Origin: Gonapodya prolifera JEL478
Lineage: Eukaryota; Monoblepharomycota; Monoblepharidomycetes; Monoblepharidales; Gonapodyaceae
DNA length: 20,641 nt
NCBI GenBank assembly: GCA_001574975.1
Contig: KQ965923.1
Coordinates: 1 to 20,641 of the forward strand
Direction: 5' to 3'
In this document: positions 9,001 to 16,382 of the stretch, piece by piece
Layout: every line of letters begins with the position of its first letter
Numbering within the stretch: the first letter of the stretch is position 1
The notes under the pieces: model-generated
Database searches by the model: none
What the model was told of the DNA's origin: nothing
Seen by the model: the letters and a program-made list of their open reading frames with translations, nothing else
Program-made: the position numbers and the translations under genes

Positions 9001-9881
9001 CTGCGCTGTATAGTGTCCGGAAGTATAGCTGGGAAGAATAATTGAATGTTCTTGGTATGTTTTTGTTCAGATCTTCCGAATACAAATTCCAAGTCCTTCA
9101 ACACGGATCGTGATTCACTTAGTGGGATCACAAGTTGAGAATCTTGAATCATTTGCACCAGGACATAAATTTGACGAATATAATCCTTAAACAAATTTGC
9201 CCTAACACTTGTCGCTGTTTCACTTGTCCCACATGTCTTTGATTTTCGATTACCAACGTACTCAAGTTCAATTTCAAGAGTTGCGCTAGAGTTCTGCATG
9301 TCTTTGGGATCATTTAAGATAGTTACCACCGTAAAGTCATAGTGGAAGTTTCCAATCACAAATTCGATTCTGTGTTTCCTCCGAATTGCTTTAGGAACAA
9401 ACTGTTCCAACCCCCCGTTTGTCAAAATCCAAGAATTTGGTATCATTTTTTCTTTGGACAATGCGACTCTGAAATTGTATTCGGGTACATCGACAGGCTG
9501 ACCTTGTCTTTCCTTTGACATGACTCGGATTCCAGATAGATCCGGTCTTTTTGTTGTCCCCTCCTTCCATTCATAGATAAGTCGAATACCTGGAAAGTTT
9601 TGGAAAGAAGCTTCTTCTATAGTAACAGACTCACGTCTGACATATTGCTTGTTTTCGAATGATTTCAGTATTCTGTAGAATATACTAGGGGTGACATTCG
9701 CGTGGAATCCACTAGCATTTTGCTTAGAAGGATTGAGCATAGCACTGAACCTTGTTTCCAGTTCATAAGCCTGGTCATCATGAGACTGATCGAAGAGTCC
9801 ACAGATCGCCTTGTAGGTGTTCTGCTGCACAATGTCTTCGAACTTGGTCGGGAAATCTCTGGCGAAAGTTATTCTCGACAT
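6087..9881 (-). CDS. mRNA capping enzyme: triphosphatase, guanylyltransferase, N7-methyltransferase, with long C-terminal extension
   Basis: The 1264-aa product carries the activities needed to make a cap-0 structure. Residues 1-250 contain paired acidic strands, ELETRF (40-45) and TLEIELEY (201-208), typical of the metal-dependent tunnel triphosphatase. The guanylyltransferase has the lysine nucleophile box KYDG (K309), motif III LYIFDILVLDG (368-378), motif IV DGLIFIPE (449-456) and motif V FKWKP (470-474), with an OB-fold region to about 560. The methyltransferase has the SAM motif LLDLACGRCGD (700-710), VVGID (723-727) and NFALHFF (789-795). This order matches the asfarvirus and mimivirus capping enzymes. 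The protein extends about 300 residues past the methyltransferase: a conserved-looking piece (1030-1095), an acidic stretch (1108-1126) and a possible SAP-like C-terminus (1222-1264). The ATG at 9879-9881 is the natural start. It should act in cytoplasmic viral transcription. Confidence 0.95.
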   Translation of the reverse strand: MSRITFARDFPTKFEDIVQQNTYKAICGLFDQSHDDQAYELETRFSAMLNPSKQNASGFHANVTPSIFYRILKSFENKQYVRRESVTIEEASFQNFPGIRLIYEWKEGTTKRPDLSGIRVMSKERQGQPVDVPEYNFRVALSKEKMIPNSWILTNGGLEQFVPKAIRRKHRIEFVIGNFHYDFTVVTILNDPKDMQNSSATLEIELEYVGNRKSKTCGTSETATSVRANLFKDYIRQIYVLVQMIQDSQLVIPLSESRSVLKDLEFVFGRSEQKHTKNIQLFFPAILPDTIQRSNIVNIKTKPYVVTPKYDGTHVMVIIHNCIVYALDRKHTLRITGLTSQEDAENEMTVMEGELVTEKENGTNVRSLYIFDILVLDGQDLRENTLWDFTKRIAAVSKKLTGIQCMTNLNGEAVSGAMRIKIKPFFKSWTNTSLTELLYPKDENAVPIDGLIFIPETSAYPDRSKYNGLFKWKPLDCQSIDVCIQKREAYANGNHLYLFDLYVQDKTDLIIFEPISNIEVTYDEFMLYPNKSILEIVWDPSTSTFKVHKQRFDKNKANFKTVANEVWNAIMSPVDLADLSGPIDQQSSQPRLVERKIVFGNTVHPQKMPGNDTKKELPWSRGRKTVWSNFVSGGQRNGDYVEIDSYSQYSGDTRVQGFRDMRAFHNAVKNMYITRAVEEASANRGFAKDAVAQRGQFLNLLDLACGRCGDLQKWYKNKIIGSVVGIDVNETSLIEAQRRISAKIEELTASRSNTVYPKISLYKANLLETQVGNVIPRFRPGLFDIVVCNFALHFFATTESNLTNFLDGVATSLRNGGVFLCMLFDGTSVMKAIRNSGGQSYFRRAPIQNSRDDDSHQIEKGFVIQPIQSQEGNADTTPLIKVCVTGDPGNIMESETTEAVVYPVNLIMRAKQVGLEIVHTEKFSHLYQQISGFSLDTVEKDFSFLNQVYLFKRLPRKEWLFLCQKGTCLTTLEERIIGLLKVNQDCIVQRRSDDCLTYLKQILYDIKGISRDDDEVTGAVNSWKDDTLQALANLTDVGIYRYERDGCRKEFNYEPGKSFVIVCDPNIIIGTVEVSQQIGDDIVNPKIVFIKNSQESASQKAIEKGELDASEDEDEDEDEFDDEDADYTNAKGKYKEPAFGVFEEDVRTKSTWADDVEAEENMEREMTKQRTKNNIIIVQNKIIIESTGSDTEDEVEKVQKRPKGDNEVQTQQQQLQVHDVMKLNDISEKDWTIQAMRIYAKERGIVIPVKYKRKTAMFEYLCTI

Positions 9882-9909
9882 GGTGTCGTTATTGTGTTAG
9901 TAAACAAAT

Positions 9910-9930
9910 ATAAAATTTTTAAAATTTTAT
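9910..9930. promoter_or_regulatory. 21-nt perfect AT palindrome in divergent spacer
   Basis: Arms ATAAAATTTT and AAAATTTTAT flank a central T. It lies in the 114-nt spacer between the capping-enzyme start (9881, minus) and the gene starting at 9996 (plus). It shares its TTTT-N-AAAA core with the spacer at 999-1012. Candidate bidirectional promoter or binding site. Confidence 0.5.
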
Positions 9931-9995
9931 GTTGCCTTTTATGTAAAACATAAACAAACAAACAAGTGAAGGTGCAACAGTTCGTTCATACAAAC

Positions 9996-10637
9996 ATGGA
10001 TCCCATAAAATGGTTTTATTTACAAAAAGAGAGAAGATATTACGAAATGCTAGCTATGGAGGAAAGAATGGTGAAACAAAACAGCATTGATGCCAAGTTT
10101 TACAAATTTATCAGAGAAAACGAAAAAAGATATACCATCAAGTATCCAATTTACTACGTGTGGAAAGTATTATCAGATGTTGGGAGTTGGAAAGATTGGG
10201 GTAAAGACATTACTACCAAAATAGAACCAAACAAAACCAGTATTATACCTCAAAGTAATATCATTACGACAACTCTTTCTCGAGATACTTCAAGTTTAGT
10301 TGAGGTGTATAATACATTATTTGGAAACGAAACGAATGTTCACATCGTTTTATCCATGAGCGAGATGGAAGACATCCATTCAAATACCATTATAAGAATG
10401 AGCGTTCGTTGCATGGACTTGAAAATTGTTGAAAAGTTTACGTCTACCTTTGACAGATTCATCGAGGATTTGACAATGGAAATTTCCCGCAAGGTACAAA
10501 ATGAAGAATTTCGTTTCAGTGATTTTGATCAAGTAGATTATGTTCGTTTCCTGAAAGAACAGGAGACCCTCAAGAAAGCTCAATCTGCATCTAGTTCGGA
10601 GTTGTTGAATGAATATAGACGAAAGAAAGTCGTGTAA
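9996..10637 (+). CDS. 213-aa protein, possibly SRPBCC/START-like
   Basis: The frame opens with a GTG at 9966, but the first ATG is at 9996 (ACAAACATGG), giving 213 aa. The N-terminus (1-43) is helical and basic. Residues 44-167 resemble the layout of SRPBCC-type hydrophobic ligand-binding domains: a strand, then PIYYVWKVLSDVGSWKDWGKD (51-71) like the P-x-x-x-V-W-x-x-L-x-D-x-x-x-W-x-x-W helix pair, several strands (87-141), and a long final helix (150-167). The C-terminus is charged and ends in basic residues. This fold call is inference from pattern only. It shares a divergent spacer with the capping enzyme and lies 27 nt before the membrane-protein gene at 10665. Function unknown. Confidence 0.7.
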   Translation: MDPIKWFYLQKERRYYEMLAMEERMVKQNSIDAKFYKFIRENEKRYTIKYPIYYVWKVLSDVGSWKDWGKDITTKIEPNKTSIIPQSNIITTTLSRDTSSLVEVYNTLFGNETNVHIVLSMSEMEDIHSNTIIRMSVRCMDLKIVEKFTSTFDRFIEDLTMEISRKVQNEEFRFSDFDQVDYVRFLKEQETLKKAQSASSSELLNEYRRKKVV

Positions 10638-10647
10638 ATATTTTCTT
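10636..10647 (+). promoter_or_regulatory. T-tract motif upstream of 10665
   Basis: AAATATTTTCTT begins within the stop codon of the preceding gene and ends 17 nt before the ATG at 10665. It is a weaker version of the TTTTTCT motif near other starts, with only four T's before the C. Confidence 0.35.
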
Positions 10648-10664
10648 GAAACAGCAACAGAAAA

Positions 10665-10991
10665 ATGAGCCAAAAAACTATTACTGAACTAAAACATTTG
10701 GTTGTTCCAACTATTGTTGCAATCTTTGCTCCTTTTTTACTCTCCAAGATTCCAATTGAAACTCCTTGGTTGGGTATTTTGGCAGCAATCGTTGTCGCTG
10801 TTGCCGTATATCTAATTTTTACATTTGTGCCTTATCTGAAGGAATCGGGCGCTCTCAACAAGGCAATATTCCTAGGTTTTCTCGTAGGAGAAGTGCTACT
10901 CTTGGAAAAGCAAACAGATTGGCCTGTAGTTGCTAGCGTTTTGTTAATGCTATTTCTCTATTTCAGGGAGGTCAACGCAGTGAAAGAGTGA
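10665..10991 (+). CDS. Small four-segment membrane protein
   Basis: The 108-aa product is mostly hydrophobic, with likely transmembrane segments at about 12-27, 34-56, 65-81 and 86-101 joined by short loops. No signal peptide cleavage site, cysteine or catalytic motif is seen. The tail REVNAVKE is short and charged. The gene follows the 9996 gene by 27 nt. Its stop is 3 nt from the convergent stop of the next gene, so transcription from the two sides must overlap. It could be a virion inner-membrane protein, as many giant viruses encode small hydrophobic ones, but nothing in the sequence proves this. Confidence 0.75.
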   Translation: MSQKTITELKHLVVPTIVAIFAPFLLSKIPIETPWLGILAAIVVAVAVYLIFTFVPYLKESGALNKAIFLGFLVGEVLLLEKQTDWPVVASVLLMLFLYFREVNAVKE

Positions 10992-10994
10992 TGA

Positions 10995-11729
10995 TCATTC
11001 CCACATGTTTTTAATATATTTAATGTCGGGCTCCGTAATAAGAATTTCTCTACGTTCAATGTTGTGCTCAACGTAATTGCCAATTAGATGGTCGCTGACC
11101 TCATGGTTGATAGAGTTTTCAGAGGGAACCAGTTTATACTTTCCTGGCACACTGTTATATACCGTTACATTGGCTTCAGTGTTGCACGACAAGGCAGTTT
11201 CAGTCACTTCGGTCACATCTCCAAAGGACTTTGTGAGTGCATAATATCGAATCGGATCGAACAGAATGATTTTATCCATCATGCATTTGAGTTCGTCTGC
11301 AACCTTTTTATTCGCGACATAAAAGGGAAGCACAACCCGGATATACTTGTATTTATCATTGTTCTCACTTACAGCAACGTTGACCGACTCACTCAAATCC
11401 TCGGAGTAATCAATATCTTCAATTATTTTAGTACGAGCAATTTTATAGAGCAAGAGATCTATCATTTCATCAGCTGCACTGATCATATCGTTTACGGTAA
11501 ATTGTTCAAAGTTTTTGTATTCGGATAGCAATGTAGCTTCGAAAAACAGTTTGTATGGTTCATCCAAATCAATCAACTCAGTCAAGTGATTGTCGGTGGA
11601 TTCGTAATTATCGTCAATGTGGGAAAGTGATTCCGCAGTATCTTCAAATTCAACATCACTTCGCACCCCGTCCACGATTGTGAAAAATTTAATCAAAGGT
11701 GTTGGTTCTATTACAACTGCTTCACTCAT
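10995..11729 (-). CDS. 244-aa acidic protein of unknown function
   Basis: The ATG at 11727-11729 opens a 244-aa frame rich in Asp and Glu, with no membrane segment and no motif I recognise. Residues 40-120 are predicted helical (DLDEPYKLFFEATLLSEY, then a hydrophobic helix near EMIDLLLYKIARTKI). Residues 125-160 contain a hydrophobic strand-helix part (YIRVVLPFYVANKK). A T-tract motif (AATTTTTTTTCT on the minus strand, 11758 to 11747) ends 17 nt before the start. The stretch CTAATACAATAAT between that motif and the start closely matches CTAACACAATAAC upstream of the capping enzyme, suggesting shared regulation. Confidence 0.75.
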   Translation of the reverse strand: MSEAVVIEPTPLIKFFTIVDGVRSDVEFEDTAESLSHIDDNYESTDNHLTELIDLDEPYKLFFEATLLSEYKNFEQFTVNDMISAADEMIDLLLYKIARTKIIEDIDYSEDLSESVNVAVSENNDKYKYIRVVLPFYVANKKVADELKCMMDKIILFDPIRYYALTKSFGDVTEVTETALSCNTEANVTVYNSVPGKYKLVPSENSINHEVSDHLIGNYVEHNIERREILITEPDIKYIKNMWE

Positions 11730-11746
11730 TATGCTATTATTGTATT

Positions 11747-11758
11747 AGAAAAAAAATT
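11747..11758 (-). promoter_or_regulatory. T-tract motif upstream of 11729
   Basis: Read on the minus strand, AATTTTTTTTCT ends 17 nt before the ATG at 11729. The spacing matches that at 4775, 10665 and 14952. The minus-strand neighbour 14918-11757 ends at its edge, so a termination role for that gene is also possible. Confidence 0.4.
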
Positions 11759-14700
11759 ACGTAAAAACATCAAATAGGGATGGAATAGTACGTTGATTAA
11801 ATGGATTTTTACCCAGTGACACGGAGTTCGTTCTACGATGCCCTTTAGATCTCATTTGTTTACGTAAATACGAGGATCCAGATGGATCTCTGGAAGTCGA
11901 CGATTTGCTATCGGAACCAGATGATATTTCGCTTATCTTATATTTGTGTGATGGGTTTCTGGGATCTACCAAATATAGGAAATGGTCGTCATCATCGCTA
12001 CTTTCGTTGGGATTGCTTTTTATCGATGAACTCTCACTGTCAGACGTTGTAAAGACTGTTGCTTTACCCATAGGTCTTTTTATGGACTGTTGAGTAACCG
12101 GTCTCCCAGCAATGAACTGCATACTTTGACCATCTTTGCTAACCGTTTTTGATGTCGACCGTATTGGTTTAGACATTGTATTAGGGTTAAGAGGTGTAGA
12201 TGTTAATGTTAACTTTGCTTCATATGTAGGGACATTGTTTGCCGTAGATTTATCTTGAGATGATTCAATTTCAGATTTAGATAACGATGATTGGGAAATA
12301 CTTGCTCCATCTGTTTTGGTTTGAGACTGATCAATTGGTGATGTCGAATTAGAATCTATGGTTTGAGACTGATCAATTGGTGATGTCGGATTAGAATCTA
12401 TAGTTTGAGACTGATCAATTGGTGATGTCGAATCAGAATCAACGGTTTGAGATTGAACAATTGGTGTTTCAGACTTGGGTGCAGAAGGGTTCACTGGTTG
12501 AGATTGATCATTTGGTATAGCGGATGATTGCATCATACTAGATTGAGTATCAGCTGTTGATGATTGCATCGTATCAGGTTGAGTAGCAACTCCTGATGCC
12601 ACTGGAGACATTTGTTTCGTACCAGGTTGAGCAACAGCTTGCATTGTATCAGATTGGGTAGCAGCTGATGATTGTATCTTATCAGGTTGGGTAGCAGGTG
12701 ATGATGGTACCGGAGATTGAGTTGGAGGTGATGAAGTTATTGTTGATGACTGCATTGCATCAGGTTGAGGAGCAGCTGCTGTTGATTTCAAAGATGATTG
12801 CGTCGCATCAGATTGAGGAGCAGCTTCTGTCGATGTCGCATCAGGTTGAACGGACGGTGGAGTTCTTCCTAGCATTTGATTTGACTGTGGTGTTTTTAAA
12901 GTCGGAGCGGATGAAATGCTACTTGTCATCGAGTTATCCTTAATTTCAGAATCAGTTGATATACTGCCACTTTGAGGCTCTGTAACATCCACTCTATCAT
13001 TCACGAGGGGAAACTGAACAGTCGACGTGGTCTGAATATCCGAAGGTGGTTCAGTACTTTTTTTGTTCTGAGAAACATTTGCCCCCATTTTGTTTACTGA
13101 ATCATTTTGAAAATTATCCAAAGAATCTGGCTTGTTTTGGTTGTCCAAACTTGTATCCAATAGACCAATGGCACTTTGATTCTGAGATGTGGAACTTTTC
13201 GGTGTGTCTGTTGCAGCCTGAACAGATTGGTTTGATACATCCGTTTTTACAGTGTCAGGTGTCTTCAAAGTATCATCATCTATCTTTGCCGGATCGTCAA
13301 TTTTACTGGAACCTTCCTTTTTAGATCCATCTGTTTTTGCCGTATCGTCAGTTTTACTGGAATCTTCCTTTTTAGATCCATCTATTTTTGTTGCTGAATC
13401 GTCAGGAGATATTGTATCTGTCGTTTTAGACTCTTTAGAATCACTAGGCTTGGTAATCGTGTTTGAATCTTCAGTCGGTGCTGCCTTGGTGCTATCGTCC
13501 AGTAACAAACCTTTTTGTTGCGAGTCATCTGATTTTACACTTTGGAGCTTTTGTGAAACACTGCCATCTGGATTTGTTTGATTGTTTGTGTTTTGATTGG
13601 ATTGAGCATCTGGATTTGTTTGATTGTTTGTGTTTTGATTGGATTGAGCATCTGGATTTGTTTGATTATTTGAGTTTTGATTGGATTGAGAAAAACCATT
13701 GTCCCCTGTCGGTTGAACATTTGATCCGTTGTTACTGACACCATTCGAACCAAAACCACTTGAACCATCGTTGTAACTTGAACCAGACCCGTCGTTGTAA
13801 CCACTTGAACCAAATCCGTTGGACCCGTAATTACCACCAAACCCGTTTGATCCATAGTTGCCACCAAACCCGTTTGACCCGTAATCACCACCATACCCGT
13901 TTGACCCATAGTTACCACCAAACCCGGCTGACCCGTAGTTACTACCATATTGCTGTGGCTGTTGGTTATTGATTGGGTTACCATACTGATCATATTGGTT
14001 ATTGATTGGGTTACCATACTGATCATATTGGTTATTAATTGGGTTACCATATTGGTCGATTGGGTTACCATACTGATCATATTGTTGTTGCTGTTGGTTA
14101 TTGTTGATTGGGTTACCATATTGGTCGATTGGGTTACCATACTGATCATATTGTTGTTGCTGTTGGTTATTGTTGATTGGATTACCATATTGATCGATTG
14201 GGTTGCCATACTGATCATATTGCTGTTGCTGTTGGTTATTGTTGATTGGATTGCCATACTGATCGATTGGGTTACCATACTGATCATATTGCTGTGTAAC
14301 AGTTTCGACATCGGCTGTGACCGGTTGTATGTTTAAATCTGGAACCAAGTCTTTATTGTATAAATCATTCAATGCGCTTGGATCAGGCTGGATAATATCC
14401 AATCCTTGTTGCTGGTCTTGAGTAACATCATGGGCTTTGGGAGAATATCGAATTACTGTGATAGTGATACTTGACGGTTGTAATGGTGCAGCTGGTGTTG
14501 ATGATACCAAGGGCTTCTTTGGAGTATATTTAACTGCCAATATAGACATCATCTTGACGTCGCCTTGTTCAGTTTTGGTAGATATAATGACATCGTACAG
14601 TTTCGGAGTGAACTTAACAACATGTGCCTGCGCCATATGGACAGATTGCTCTTGATTACCTACTGCCGTATGTACAGACTTTTCTTGATTCGCCTTTGCA

Positions 14701-14918
14701 GTATGTACAGATGGAATATGTAACCTCGGAGTGTATTTTATGACGCGAACGTTCTGTGGTTTTACATCAACAGACTCATTCTTATGTGAAACGCGTAAAT
14801 TGGTTGTATCAACTATATTTGTTGTACAACACTCTGAGTGTGAACTTCGTGTTTCATCTTGGTGTGTACAGCAATCTTGATGAGAATATCTGGGGATCAT
14901 CTTTGTCATTACCGACAT
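11757..14918 (-). CDS. 1053-aa repeat-rich, prion-like low-complexity protein
   Basis: The start ATG is at 14916-14918. Residues 1-35 hold a Cys/His cluster (HQDCCTH, SECCTT). Four short motifs recur at 59-65, 100-106, 129-133 and 156-160: VIKYTPRL, VVKFTPKL, VKYTPKK, VIRYSPK. Three 11-mers of type SVHTAxxNQEx lie between the first two. Residues 211-319 are YDQYGNPI(D/N) repeats, 324-395 Gly-Asn-Tyr-Ser repeats of the NYGSNGFGG type, and 409-455 a 14-residue Asn/Gln repeat. The rest is Ser/Thr/Asp/Gln/Pro-rich with further repeats, ending in a Ser/Arg-rich tail. This composition is that of prion-like or condensate-forming proteins. No enzymatic domain is visible. A structural or scaffold role is inference. 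Confidence 0.8.
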   Translation of the reverse strand: MSVMTKMIPRYSHQDCCTHQDETRSSHSECCTTNIVDTTNLRVSHKNESVDVKPQNVRVIKYTPRLHIPSVHTAKANQEKSVHTAVGNQEQSVHMAQAHVVKFTPKLYDVIISTKTEQGDVKMMSILAVKYTPKKPLVSSTPAAPLQPSSITITVIRYSPKAHDVTQDQQQGLDIIQPDPSALNDLYNKDLVPDLNIQPVTADVETVTQQYDQYGNPIDQYGNPINNNQQQQQYDQYGNPIDQYGNPINNNQQQQQYDQYGNPIDQYGNPINNNQQQQQYDQYGNPIDQYGNPINNQYDQYGNPINNQYDQYGNPINNQQPQQYGSNYGSAGFGGNYGSNGYGGDYGSNGFGGNYGSNGFGGNYGSNGFGSSGYNDGSGSSYNDGSSGFGSNGVSNNGSNVQPTGDNGFSQSNQNSNNQTNPDAQSNQNTNNQTNPDAQSNQNTNNQTNPDGSVSQKLQSVKSDDSQQKGLLLDDSTKAAPTEDSNTITKPSDSKESKTTDTISPDDSATKIDGSKKEDSSKTDDTAKTDGSKKEGSSKIDDPAKIDDDTLKTPDTVKTDVSNQSVQAATDTPKSSTSQNQSAIGLLDTSLDNQNKPDSLDNFQNDSVNKMGANVSQNKKSTEPPSDIQTTSTVQFPLVNDRVDVTEPQSGSISTDSEIKDNSMTSSISSAPTLKTPQSNQMLGRTPPSVQPDATSTEAAPQSDATQSSLKSTAAAPQPDAMQSSTITSSPPTQSPVPSSPATQPDKIQSSAATQSDTMQAVAQPGTKQMSPVASGVATQPDTMQSSTADTQSSMMQSSAIPNDQSQPVNPSAPKSETPIVQSQTVDSDSTSPIDQSQTIDSNPTSPIDQSQTIDSNSTSPIDQSQTKTDGASISQSSLSKSEIESSQDKSTANNVPTYEAKLTLTSTPLNPNTMSKPIRSTSKTVSKDGQSMQFIAGRPVTQQSIKRPMGKATVFTTSDSESSSIKSNPNESSDDDDHFLYLVDPRNPSHKYKISEISSGSDSKSSTSRDPSGSSYLRKQMRSKGHRRTNSVSLGKNPFNQRTIPSLFDVFT
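13565..13690 (-). repeat. 42-nt tandem repeat encoding Asn/Gln-rich 14-mers
   Basis: Three copies, with starts near 13565, 13607 and 13649, encode SNQNTNNQTNPDAQ-type units. The first two are almost identical at DNA level, which indicates recent duplication. Confidence 0.8.
13962..14288 (-). repeat. 69-nt and 33-nt nested tandem repeats encoding YDQYGNPI units
   Basis: Three 23-residue units of the form YDQYGNPIDQYGNPI plus an Asn/Gln tail are followed by one 18-residue unit and two 11-residue units, giving ten QYGNPI cores. The 69-nt period can be read directly (for example 14101 against 14170). Silent differences between copies show that the repeats are not all of one age. Confidence 0.9.
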
Positions 14919-14951
14919 TATATTTTTTTTCTTGTAAAGTATAAAATCAAA
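14919..14951. promoter_or_regulatory. 33-nt divergent promoter spacer with T-tract
   Basis: The spacer separates the starts at 14918 (minus) and 14952 (plus). It contains ATATTTTTTTTCTT at 14920-14933 and a TATAAAAT at 14940-14947. As no gene ends here, the T-tract motif at this site is better explained as a promoter than as a terminator. Confidence 0.45.
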
Positions 14952-15383
14952 ATGGTTATTTCAGACGCGCAAAAGGAAAAATTGAGGGAATACACTTCTG
15001 TACTTGAGCTCATTCAAAAACTAAAAGATGAAATAAAGGAATCAAATAAACGAAAGTCGGAGCTTGAGGAAGATATCAAATTGTTTTTGCGAGAGGTGAG
15101 TGAACAGGCTATTTTGACAAATTACGGGATGATCTCGCTTAAAAGGTCAACAGTAAAAGTCCCTCTCAAGAAAGCTGAAGTCACAACAAATTTGGAATCC
15201 ACATTCGGAAGTGATTTAGCTCAACAAATTGGAGACATCGTGTACAAAAAGACCCCCGTTCAAATCGAAGAAGTAAATTTCTCAAGAGTGCGTAAGCCTC
15301 GAAATTCCAAGGTCAGAAACAACGCAGTTTCGGGGAATTTAGACGTGGAGACACAATCAGAGAATGAATTTGAAGGGGTGTGA
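14952..15383 (+). CDS. 143-aa coiled-coil protein, similar in style to small giant-virus DUF proteins
   Basis: The frame is open from 14859, but that part overlaps the divergent 1053-aa gene. The ATG at 14952 (TCAAAATGG) is the likely start and gives 143 aa. Residues 1-50 are a charged helix (LIQKLKDEIKESNKRKSEL) that should form a coiled coil. Next comes GMISLKRSTVKVPLKKAEV (about 60-78), a basic strand-turn segment, then a helix and a basic/acidic tail. This layout of coiled coil followed by a G-x-[IL]-x-L-K-x-S segment recalls small giant-virus proteins of the DUF5760 type, though I cannot confirm the match. A nucleic-acid-binding or scaffold role is speculation. The stop lies 87 nt before the kinase start. 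Confidence 0.75.
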   Translation: MVISDAQKEKLREYTSVLELIQKLKDEIKESNKRKSELEEDIKLFLREVSEQAILTNYGMISLKRSTVKVPLKKAEVTTNLESTFGSDLAQQIGDIVYKKTPVQIEEVNFSRVRKPRNSKVRNNAVSGNLDVETQSENEFEGV

Positions 15384-15417
15384 ATAGATTTGTTTGTTTG
15401 TTCACGTGCTTACTTGC

Positions 15418-15427
15418 TATATATAAA
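15418..15427 (+). promoter_or_regulatory. TATA box of the kinase gene
   Basis: TATATATAAA ends 43 nt before the ATG at 15471, the normal distance for a eukaryotic TATA box with a short 5' leader. A CACGTG hexamer lies just upstream at 15403-15408. No other gene here has such a canonical TATA element. Confidence 0.5.
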
Positions 15428-15470
15428 CCCCACCTGTGGCAGCAGCAAGGACAAAAGACATGCTATAAAC

Positions 15471-16382
15471 ATGACAAGATATGTTGTATCGGGACCCAAA
15501 TTGGGAGAGGGTTCTTATGGAAACGTGTATTTAGGGAAGGATTTGTATCACTATGGGAAATCAGTTGCAATCAAGCAGCTTGATAACGGATCTCGCGATG
15601 GCCTTTATGCAAACCAGTTGCGAGAATTGTGCGCTTCGGGAAGTATGTTGCAGCACAAGCATGTCAATGCGGTTACGGACATAACTACAGTTGAAAATAA
15701 ACTATGCACAGTAATGACTCTATGTGATCGAGGTACTTTGTTTGATATGCTATCTAAACGCGGCTCTCGACTACTCAGTCGACATGAAATCCTCAATTAC
15801 AGTATACAAATTACAGAAGGTATTAAATATATACATGACAACAACCTAGTGCATCGAGACCTGAAACCTGAAAATATACTTGTTGATTCTTCGGGGAGTT
15901 TGAAGATAACAGATTTTGGTACTTTGGTCCGAACGAGCGGGTCGCTTGATTCTCAATTACTCAATCGAAGGGTTGGCACATATGGTTACATGTCTCCGGA
16001 GCAGCTACAACTGAGTTCGCACTCATCATACAGCATGAAATCCACAGACATTTGGTCACTGGGCTGTATAATTTTCGAAATATGCGTGTGTCATTACCTA
16101 TTCAATTCAACCAACTTGGATGAGGCTTGCAAAGAAATTCAAGCATTTGTTGCACAAACGTTCCCATTCGATCGTGCAGAATCAATCAGTAGACGTATAA
16201 AAACTCAGTTCCACGATTCAGGAAGACATGATATTGACGATATAGCAGATTTCTTATCGAATTTATTGGAGTTTGATCCCTCTGCAAGGTTCACAATTGA
16301 TAAAGCTCTCGAGAGTTTGTTGAACATGAAGAATTCAACATATAATCTTGAAGTTCAAGGACACAAACAAATATTTTTCTGA
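15471..16382 (+). CDS. Serine/threonine protein kinase
   Basis: The frame is open from 15390, but the ATG at 15471 lies correctly behind the TATA box and gives 303 aa, little more than a kinase domain. All catalytic elements are present: glycine loop GEGSYGNV (13-20), ATP lysine K35 in VAIK, probable helix-C glutamate E52, catalytic loop HRDLKPEN (128-135), metal-binding DFG (148-150), activation-segment end GTYGYMSPE (169-177) with SPE in place of APE, and the DIWSLGC helix (193-199). It should be active on Ser/Thr. The family within the kinases is not clear (CDK/STE-like features). Giant viruses often encode kinases packed in virions or acting on host signalling. The last codons read into a T-tract that starts the downstream repeat region. 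Confidence 0.95.
   Translation: MTRYVVSGPKLGEGSYGNVYLGKDLYHYGKSVAIKQLDNGSRDGLYANQLRELCASGSMLQHKHVNAVTDITTVENKLCTVMTLCDRGTLFDMLSKRGSRLLSRHEILNYSIQITEGIKYIHDNNLVHRDLKPENILVDSSGSLKITDFGTLVRTSGSLDSQLLNRRVGTYGYMSPEQLQLSSHSSYSMKSTDIWSLGCIIFEICVCHYLFNSTNLDEACKEIQAFVAQTFPFDRAESISRRIKTQFHDSGRHDIDDIADFLSNLLEFDPSARFTIDKALESLLNMKNSTYNLEVQGHKQIFF

Noticed and set aside
13535-14311. 258-aa minus-strand and 128-aa plus-strand frames inside the YDQYGNPI repeats
   Set aside because: Tandem repeats keep several frames open. The products are monotonous mirror repeats, and the 1053-aa frame explains the region.
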